Shown in pieces: positions 58,769 through 64,000 of a stretch of DNA of 64,000 nt. The stretch is from positions 46,507-110,506 of the forward strand of contig NZ_BBPM01000017.1 of assembly GCF_000787775.1 (NCBI RefSeq), in the 5' to 3' direction. This DNA comes from Streptacidiphilus carbonis. Lineage in GTDB: Bacteria > Actinomycetota > Actinomycetes > Streptomycetales > Streptomycetaceae. Within the stretch, counting starts at the first letter, position 1. Each line of letters begins with the position of its first letter. Both the position numbers and the translations under genes were made by a program. Under the pieces are notes generated by a model. The model saw only the letters and a list, made by a program, of their open reading frames with translations. It did not search any database and was not told where the DNA came from.

Positions 58769-58821
58769 TCGCGCAGTTCCCCGCACCCCTGGCGATCGCT
58801 TGGGGCGCGGGGAACTGCGCG
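58769..58821. repeat. Dispersed palindromic intergenic element, copy 4
   Basis: CGCGCAGTTCCCCGCACCCC (from 58770) and GGGGCGCGGGGAACTGCGCG (to 58821) pair with one mismatch around a short loop. Between the convergent DUF1023 and aldo/keto reductase genes. The short loop makes it the best hairpin of the set. Confidence 0.88.
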
Positions 58822-58836
58822 AACAGCAACCCCGCA

Positions 58837-59853
58837 CTACTCGCGCGCGGCCGACGTCCCGTTCATATCGGCATACCGGTCGCCGACGACCGCGGCGGCA
58901 ATCGGCTCCAGCGCAGCCAGCTCATCGGAGCTCAGGTGCAGAGCCGTAGCCCCGACGTTCTCCTCCAGACGGCTCCGCCGACGGGTACCCGGGATGGGTA
59001 CCACCGAGAGCCCGTGCACCTCGGCCCGCTGCTGGACCCACCCCAGCGCCACCTGCGCAGCGGTCACCCCGTGTGCCGCGGCGATCTTGTGGACCGGGGT
59101 GAGCAGCGCAGCGTTCTTCGCGGCGTTGTCGCCGGTGAAGCGGGGCTGGTTGTTGCGGAAGTCCCCCGGCGCCAGCTCGCCCGCGTTGGCGAAGGCCCCG
59201 GTCAGGAAACCACGGCCGAGCGGCGAGTAGGGCACGAAGGCCACGCCCAGCTCGGCCGCGGCCGGCACCACGGTCCGCTCCACGTCCCGCGAGAACAGCG
59301 ACCACTCGGACTGGACGGCCGCGATCGGGTGCACCGCGTGCGCCTCGCGCAGCTCCGCGCCGGTGACCTCGGACAGGCCCAGGTGCTTGACCTTGCCTGC
59401 CGCCACCAGCTCGCTCATCGCGCCGACCGACTCGGCCAGCGGCACCTCGGGGTTGCGGCGGTGCATGTAGTACACGTCGATGACGTCCACGCCGAGGCGG
59501 GCCAGGCTGGCGTCGACGGCCTGCCGGATGTAGGCGGGGTCGTTGCGCACGGCGCGGTAGGACGGGTCGTCGATCCGGCGCTCGATGGAGAACTTGGTGG
59601 CGAGCACCACCCGGTCCCGGTTGGCCCGGACGAACGGGCCGATCAGCTTCTCGTTCTCGCCGTAGCCGTACATGTCGGCGGTGTCGAAGAAGGTGACCCC
59701 GAGCTCCAGGGCACGGTCCAGGGTGGCCAGCGCCTCGGCGCTGTCGGTCTCGCCGTAGAAGTCGCTCATGCCCATGCAGCCGAGGCCCTGGACGCCGACC
59801 TCCGGGCCGCCGGTGCCGAGGGTGGTGGTGGGGATGGGGTTGTCGCTGCTCAT
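58837..59853 (-). CDS. Aldo/keto reductase (AKR13-like)
   Basis: 338 residues. Tetrad: Asp/Tyr in FFDTADMYGYGENEKLIG (about 55-72), Lys in LATKFSIER and His in YYMHRRNPEVP. LGLSEVTGAELREAHAVHP and PIPGTRRRSRLEENVGA are typical of the YajO/AKR13-type group that often acts on aldehydes and quinones. Overlaps the upstream merR-like gene by four bases (ATGA), so both are made from the MerR-type promoter. Probably induced by an electrophile or similar stress. Confidence 0.9.
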   Translation of the reverse strand: MSSDNPIPTTTLGTGGPEVGVQGLGCMGMSDFYGETDSAEALATLDRALELGVTFFDTADMYGYGENEKLIGPFVRANRDRVVLATKFSIERRIDDPSYRAVRNDPAYIRQAVDASLARLGVDVIDVYYMHRRNPEVPLAESVGAMSELVAAGKVKHLGLSEVTGAELREAHAVHPIAAVQSEWSLFSRDVERTVVPAAAELGVAFVPYSPLGRGFLTGAFANAGELAPGDFRNNQPRFTGDNAAKNAALLTPVHKIAAAHGVTAAQVALGWVQQRAEVHGLSVVPIPGTRRRSRLEENVGATALHLSSDELAALEPIAAAVVGDRYADMNGTSAARE

Positions 59854-60278
59854 GCCTGCGTCTGCCTCTCCGCGTAAAAGTCGATCTTGTAGTCGATGAT
59901 CAGGAGCGTGGCCTGGAGGTCCGTGATCCGCTGACGCACCTCGTCGCGGTGCTGTACCAGCAGCTCCTGACGGGCGGCGGCGGTGTGCCCGCCCTCGCGC
60001 CGCAGCTCGGCGTAGCGGACCATGTCGGCCACCGACATCTGGGTCAGCCGGAGCTTGTTCAGGAAGTCCAGCCAGACCAGGTCGCGGTCGCTGAACCGGC
60101 GCTGGCCCGAGTGCGAGCGGGCCGGGGGCTCCAGCAGGCCGATCCGCTCGTACCAGCGCAACGTGTGCGCGGTGAGGCCGGTCCTGGCGACCACCTCGCC
60201 GATGGTGTGGCGCGGGGTGCCGTCGGGTTCGGCCGGCTCCACCGGTTCTGCGGGCTGCGTCGCGATCGCCGTTGACAT
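59850..60278 (-). CDS. MerR family transcriptional regulator
   Basis: 142 residues. HTH: HTIGEVVARTGLTAHTLRWYERIGLLEPPARSHSGQRRFSDRDL. A C-terminal dimerisation coiled coil follows: REGGHTAAARQELLVQHRDEVRQRITDLQATLLIID. No Cys pair for metal, so a small organic inducer or redox signal is likely. It is translationally coupled to the aldo/keto reductase gene. It should autoregulate from the 19-bp-spaced promoter just upstream. Confidence 0.92.
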   Translation of the reverse strand: MSTAIATQPAEPVEPAEPDGTPRHTIGEVVARTGLTAHTLRWYERIGLLEPPARSHSGQRRFSDRDLVWLDFLNKLRLTQMSVADMVRYAELRREGGHTAAARQELLVQHRDEVRQRITDLQATLLIIDYKIDFYAERQTQA

Positions 60279-60284
60279 GCTTCG

Positions 60285-60315
60285 AACCTACCTACCTGGA
60301 GTGCACTCCAAGCAA
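60285..60315 (-). promoter_or_regulatory. MerR-type promoter with operator palindrome in the spacer
   Basis: Minus strand TTGCTT (60310-60315), 19-bp spacer, TAGGTT (60285-60290). The over-long spacer is the mark of MerR-activated promoters. TGGAGTGCACTCCA (60297-60310) is an exact 14-bp palindrome inside it. It lies just before the merR-like start. Confidence 0.8.
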
Positions 60316-60366
60316 GCGGTGCGGGCCGCCCCGGTCCGGTCACCCGGCATCGCTAGTCTGTCCGGT

Positions 60367-61194
60367 ATGGACAGCCTGCTGATCATCGACAAGTGGCCGG
60401 TACCGACGGCGGCCGCGGCCGTGGTGCTCCGGGACGGCACCCTGGCAGGGGCGCGCGGACCGCAGCAGCACGCCTTCCCGCTGGCCTCCGTCACCAAGCC
60501 GCTGAGCGCCTACGCGGTGCTGGTCGCGGTAGAGGAGGGGGCGGTGGAGCTGGACCAGCCGGCCGGGCCCGAGGGGTCGACGGTGCGCCATCTGCTGGCC
60601 CACACCTCCGGCCTGGCCTTCGACGAGCACCGGCAGATGGCCGCACCCGGCACTCGCAGGCTGTACTCCAACGCCGGTTTCGACGTGCTGGCGGAGACCG
60701 TGGAGAAGGCCACCGGCATCCCCTTCCCGCAGTACGCCGCCGAGGCCGTGTTCCAGCCGCTGGGTATGGCCGGAACCCGGATCGACCCGGGCGGCAAGAG
60801 CCCGGCCGGTGCCGGCGGCGTGTCCACCGCCGCCGACCTGGCCCGCTTCGCCGCCGAACTGCAGGCGCCCCGGCTGCTGCACCCCTCGACCCTGGCCGAG
60901 GCGACCTCGGTGGCCTTCCCCGGCCTGGACGGCGTGCTGCCGGGCTTCGGCCACCAGCGGCCCAACGACTGGGGCCTCGGCTTCGACCTGCGCGACCACA
61001 AGTCGCCGCACTGGATGGGTCTGAACAGCGCCCCCACCGCCTTCGGCCACTTCGGTCAGAGCGGCACCTTCCTCTGGGTGGACACGGTCGCCGGGGCGGC
61101 CTGCGTCGCCCTCACCGACCGCGACTTCGGCACCTGGGCCGCCGAGCTGTGGCCGCCGTTCACCGACGCCGTCCTCCGGGAGCTCGGGCTCTGA
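60367..61194 (+). CDS. Serine hydrolase, class C beta-lactamase / esterase family
   Basis: 275 residues from ATG 60367. Beta-lactamase fold: SxxK motif LASVTKPLS near residue 44, YxN motif RLYSNAGFD near residue 100 and the third motif HFGQSGTF (HxG) near residue 225. Also VRHLLAHTSGL, typical of this family. No signal peptide, so a cytoplasmic esterase or peptidase is more likely than a true beta-lactamase. Divergent from the merR-like gene (88-bp gap), but its own promoter was not recognised. Confidence 0.88.
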   Translation: MDSLLIIDKWPVPTAAAAVVLRDGTLAGARGPQQHAFPLASVTKPLSAYAVLVAVEEGAVELDQPAGPEGSTVRHLLAHTSGLAFDEHRQMAAPGTRRLYSNAGFDVLAETVEKATGIPFPQYAAEAVFQPLGMAGTRIDPGGKSPAGAGGVSTAADLARFAAELQAPRLLHPSTLAEATSVAFPGLDGVLPGFGHQRPNDWGLGFDLRDHKSPHWMGLNSAPTAFGHFGQSGTFLWVDTVAGAACVALTDRDFGTWAAELWPPFTDAVLRELGL

Positions 61195-61203
61195 CGGATT
61201 TTC

Positions 61204-61245
61204 GGGTGCGGCATGTGCGTGGTTTGTCGCGCACGCGCCGCAACT
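61204..61245. repeat. Degenerate half of the dispersed palindromic element
   Basis: GGGTGCGGCATGTGCGTGGT and the following TTGTCGCGCA match the outer flank of copies 1-3, but the GTTCCCCGCGCCCC core and the second arm are missing. A decayed copy between the serine hydrolase and the convergent pirin gene. Confidence 0.65.
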
Positions 61246-61256
61246 GAAGTCCCCGC

Positions 61257-62021
61257 TCAGCCGTAGCGGACCGGAGAGTGCATCTCCCAGAGCAGCGCCT
61301 CCACGCCCTCCGGGCCCGCCACCGGGTCGACCGGGGCGGCCGAGCCGGTCAGCCGGAGGCTGTCGCCGGGTCCCAGCTCCCGGCCCACCCCGCGCGGACC
61401 GCCCGCGGTGCGGAAGCCCAGGCCGCCGCGGACCACGTGCAGGTAGCGGTGGTCGGCGGCGGGCAGCGCGGGCAGCGCCGCCCCGGGGCCGACCCGTACC
61501 AGGTGCAGCGCCGCGTCGGCGCGGCGCAGCTCGCCCAGCCCGGCCAGGGTGAGCAGCCCGGTGCCGGTCGGCGCGGGCCGCAGGGCGTACCGGGGCGCCG
61601 CCCCGAACTCGTCCGGCTGCAGCCAGAACTGCACGAAGCGCACCGGTCCGGCGGCCCCGCCGACGTTGCCCTCGCTGTGCACCGCGCCGCTGCCCGCGCC
61701 CAGGTACTGGACCTGCCCCGGCCGGACCACGGCGGCGTGGCCGTGGTCGTCCCGGTGCGCCAGCGCGCCGTCCAGCACCCAGGTCAGGATCTCGGTGTCG
61801 CGGTGCTTGTGCGGGGCGAACCCCGCACCGGCCGCCAGGGTCTCCTCGTTGCACGCCAGCAGCGCCCCGAAGTGGGTGTTCGCCGGGTCGTAGTGGCCGG
61901 CGAAGGAGAACGCGTGCCGGGTCAGCACGCCCGGTTCGGGCGCGGAGGCGTAGCGCTCGAACGCCAGGTGGACGCTGAGGGCGGGGGCCGGCGCGGGGGC
62001 CGGCGGGGGCTGCTCGGACAC
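61257..62021 (-). CDS. Pirin-family bicupin
   Basis: 254 residues from GTG 62021. The N-terminal cupin has the metal site GFAPHKHRDTEILTWVLDGAL (HxH...Glu near residue 70), AVVRPGQVQYLGAGSGAVHSE with another His and Glu; the C-terminal cupin lacks obvious ligands. Pirins bind Fe2+ and may be dioxygenases (quercetinase-like) or redox sensors. A Pro/Ala-rich 12-residue N terminus precedes the domain. The start is uncertain as no good ribosome site is visible. Confidence 0.85.
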   Translation of the reverse strand: MSEQPPPAPAPAPALSVHLAFERYASAPEPGVLTRHAFSFAGHYDPANTHFGALLACNEETLAAGAGFAPHKHRDTEILTWVLDGALAHRDDHGHAAVVRPGQVQYLGAGSGAVHSEGNVGGAAGPVRFVQFWLQPDEFGAAPRYALRPAPTGTGLLTLAGLGELRRADAALHLVRVGPGAALPALPAADHRYLHVVRGGLGFRTAGGPRGVGRELGPGDSLRLTGSAAPVDPVAGPEGVEALLWEMHSPVRYG

Positions 62022-62118
62022 GCGCACGACGCTACCGTGCCCCGGTTGTGACTGTTGCCACGCATCGGGAAGGTGCTGCTCGGCGCGCATCCGTCCGTAC
62101 GTAGGGCAGTCTTGTGCT

Positions 62119-63447
62119 GTGCCTGCCGTCCCAGTCGATAAGCCAGCGAAGAAGACCGCCAAGAAGGCCGCAGCCAGGGCGACGCAGCCCGCCGCGCCGC
62201 CGGACGGCCCCGAGCCGGAGCCGCAGCGCCGGGGTTCGCCCCGGGGAACGGCGATAGAGCGCCGGACCGCCGCCGAACGGGCCGAGCGGCACGCCGCCAC
62301 GCTCAAGCGGCTGGAGAAGGCGGCCGGGAAGCTCTCCACCGCGGCCATCGCCCGGATGGACGAGCAACTGTCCTGGTACCGCAACATGCCGCCGGAGCAC
62401 CGCTCCTGGATCGGCCTGGTGGCCCAGGCCGGTATCGCCGCCTTCACCGAGTGGTTCCGCCACCCGGAGGCGCCGCAGGCGATCAGCACCGACGTCTTCG
62501 GCACCGCCCCGCGCGAGCTGACCCGGGCGGTGACGCTGCGCCAGACCGTGGAGATGATCCGCACCACCATCGAGGTGGTGGAGGAGGCCATCGACGAAGT
62601 CGCGGTCCCCGGCGGCGAGGACGGGCTGCGCGAGGCGGTACTGGTCTACGCCCGCGAGATCGCCTTCGCCACCGCGCAGGTGTACGCCCAGGCCGCCGAG
62701 GCCCGCGGCGCCTGGGACGCCCGGCTGGAGGCCCTGGTCGTCAACTCGCTGCTGTCCGGGGACGCCGACGAGGGCGTGCTCTCCCGTGCCGCGGCGCTGG
62801 GCTGGGGGTCGCCCGACCGGGTGATGGTGGTGATGGGCAGTGCGCCCGCCGGCGACAGCGAACTGGTGGTCGAGGCCATCCGCAGGGCCGCCCGGCACGC
62901 CAAGCTGCATGTGCTGACCGGGGTGCTGGGGGCCCGGCTGGTGGTCGTCGTCGGCGACGGCGGCCGCAACCCGGACCGGGTCTGGGATCCGGTCCCGGCG
63001 GCCCGCTCGCTGATCGGGCAGTTCGCCGCTGGACCGGTGGTGATCGGTCCCACCGTCGGCGACCTGCTGTCGGCGACCCGCTCCGCCCAGGCCGCCGCCG
63101 CCGGGCTGCGCGCCTGCGCCGCGTGGCCGGACGCGCCCCGCCCGGTGCTCGCCGACGACCTGCTGCCGGAACGGGCGCTGGCCGGGGACCAGGCCGCCCG
63201 GGCCCAGCTGGTCGAGGAGATCTACACCCCGCTGGACGAGGCGGGCTCGGCGCTGCTGGACACCCTCTCGGTCTACCTGGAGCAGGCGTCGTCGCTGGAG
63301 GGCGCCGCCCGGATGCTGTTCGTGCACCCCAACACCGTCCGCTACCGGCTGCGGCGTGTGACCGATGTCACCGGGTATGCGCCCAGCGACGTGCGTTCCG
63401 CGTTCACCCTGCGCATCGCCCTGGCGCTGGGACGACTCCAACCGTGA
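62119..63447 (+). CDS. fasR: PucR/CdaR-family regulator, FasR type (fatty acid synthesis)
   Basis: 442 residues, GTG start. N-terminal Lys/Ala/Pro-rich tail (1-50), then the helical FasR-type region (RNMPPEHRSWIGLVAQAGIAAFTEWF...) and a GGDEF-like/PucR middle domain. The C-terminal HTH_30 is VYLEQASSLEGAARMLFVHPNTVRYRLRRVTDVTGYAP. Located directly upstream of fabD in the same direction, exactly as in streptomycetes, where FasR activates the fabD-fabH-acpP-fabF operon. Target binding sites should lie in the 106-bp gap before fabD; none was recognised with confidence. Confidence 0.92.
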   Translation: MPAVPVDKPAKKTAKKAAARATQPAAPPDGPEPEPQRRGSPRGTAIERRTAAERAERHAATLKRLEKAAGKLSTAAIARMDEQLSWYRNMPPEHRSWIGLVAQAGIAAFTEWFRHPEAPQAISTDVFGTAPRELTRAVTLRQTVEMIRTTIEVVEEAIDEVAVPGGEDGLREAVLVYAREIAFATAQVYAQAAEARGAWDARLEALVVNSLLSGDADEGVLSRAAALGWGSPDRVMVVMGSAPAGDSELVVEAIRRAARHAKLHVLTGVLGARLVVVVGDGGRNPDRVWDPVPAARSLIGQFAAGPVVIGPTVGDLLSATRSAQAAAAGLRACAAWPDAPRPVLADDLLPERALAGDQAARAQLVEEIYTPLDEAGSALLDTLSVYLEQASSLEGAARMLFVHPNTVRYRLRRVTDVTGYAPSDVRSAFTLRIALALGRLQP

Positions 63448-63553
63448 TGACCTGCGCAAACGCACGACTGTAGGGAATCCACAACGACGGCTGCGGTTAT
63501 TGGTCGCCGTCCCCACCCGCGTCCGGCGGGTCCGGCGAGAGAAGGTTGGTTCT

Positions 63554-64000
63554 GTGCTCGTAATCGTTGCTCCCGGACAGGGTGCCCAGACGCCAGGATT
63601 CCTCGCCCCGTGGCTCGAGGTCGACGGTGTGGCCGACAGGCTGCACTGGTGGTCCGCCGTGGCCGGGCTCGACCTGGTGCAGTACGGCACCGAGGGCGAC
63701 GCAGAGACGATCAAGGACACCGCCGTCGCCCAGCCACTGCTGGTCGCCGCCGGGATGGCCGCGGGCTCCCTGCTGTTCCCCGCCGACCAGCCGCTGTCGG
63801 CCGGCCGGCTGGGCGCGGTGGCCGGGCACAGCGTCGGCGAGATCACCTCCGCCGCCATCTCCCGGGTGCTGTCGCCCGAGCAGGCCATCGCCTTCGTCCG
63901 CCAGCGCGGCCTGGCCATGGCCGGCGCCGCCGCGGCGACCGCGACCGGCATGTGCGCGGTCCTCGGCGGCGATCCCGACGAGGTCGCCGCCAGTCTCGCC
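63554..64000 (+). CDS. fabD: Malonyl-CoA:ACP transacylase (partial, continues past window)
   Basis: 149 codons from GTG 63554 with GAAGG upstream; open at the window end. VLVIVAPGQGAQTPGFLAPWL is the acyltransferase start with GQGxQ; AVAQPLLVAAGMAAGSLLF follows. The nucleophile motif AGHSVGEIT is present near residue 95 (Ser). FabD moves malonyl from CoA to acyl carrier protein in type II fatty acid synthesis. First gene of the fab operon, downstream of its regulator fasR. The C-terminal His is outside the window. Confidence 0.96.
   Translation, partial: MLVIVAPGQGAQTPGFLAPWLEVDGVADRLHWWSAVAGLDLVQYGTEGDAETIKDTAVAQPLLVAAGMAAGSLLFPADQPLSAGRLGAVAGHSVGEITSAAISRVLSPEQAIAFVRQRGLAMAGAAAATATGMCAVLGGDPDEVAASLA

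Noticed and set aside
60367-61194. Serine hydrolase as an antibiotic beta-lactamase
   Set aside because: No signal peptide and esterase-like motifs; resistance function is not supported.

Overview
The window is high-GC actinobacterial chromosome. Codons end almost always in G or C, GTG starts are common, and start/stop overlaps of the ATGA or GTGA type are frequent. Gene content (SCO2322-family protein, DUF475/TerD genes, DUF3052 next to aceE, fasR-fabD) fits the Streptomyces / Kitasatospora / Streptacidiphilus group. An acid-active G1-type peptidase would suit an acid-tolerant lineage, but that is a guess. No plasmid, phage, CRISPR or rRNA features were seen.

Layout. 1-4.6 kb: an ECF vitamin importer (membrane-anchored secreted proteins, CbiQ-like T protein, double ATPase, S protein), probably for cobalamin. 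4.9-8.4 kb: alpha/beta hydrolase, then a divergent FadA5-like thiolase / CYP125-like P450 pair with a KstR-like operator, as in sterol side-chain degradation. 8.6-24.6 kb: two DHA2 exporters (one fused to a winged helix, one divergent from a MarR gene), a Mn2+-exporter-type gene behind a yybP-ykoY riboswitch, a GT39 glycosyltransferase, a frameshifted DUF1697 gene, ogt, a methyltransferase, an SDR, a stand-alone EF-Tu paralogue, and an LLM monooxygenase / FMN reductase pair. 24.8-27.5 kb: a visibly lower-GC accessory island with a two-gene operon (thymidylate-synthase-fold enzyme plus membrane-anchored dCTP-deaminase-fold protein), followed by a decayed methyltransferase. This is the best candidate for an undescribed system. 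27.5-36.6 kb: APH-type kinase, aldo/keto reductase, orphan sugar-binding lipoprotein, S9 peptidase, Lrp regulator, amidohydrolase, ComB-like phosphatase and tRNA-Val(UAC).

36.8-50.1 kb: a Ter-type stress cluster. It holds a coiled-coil protein, FmdB, HAD phosphatase, a fused phosphoribosyltransferase-TRSP-StiP protein, a CitE-like aldolase, three TerD proteins, a TerA-like protein, a DUF2637 membrane protein, a ROK regulator and a DUF475/TerC-like membrane protein. 50.3-64 kb: AhpE, a DinB/SCP2-type protein, DUF3052, pyruvate dehydrogenase E1 (aceE) with a textbook terminator, secreted glutamic peptidase, 2H phosphoesterase, secreted DUF1023 hydrolase, a MerR/aldo-keto reductase pair, serine hydrolase, pirin, FasR and the start of fabD.

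A palindromic element with the core GCGCAGTTCCCCGCGCCCCTG occurs four times, plus one degenerate half. It lies only between genes, three times at convergent gene ends. All functions are inferred from sequence by eye; no database search was run.
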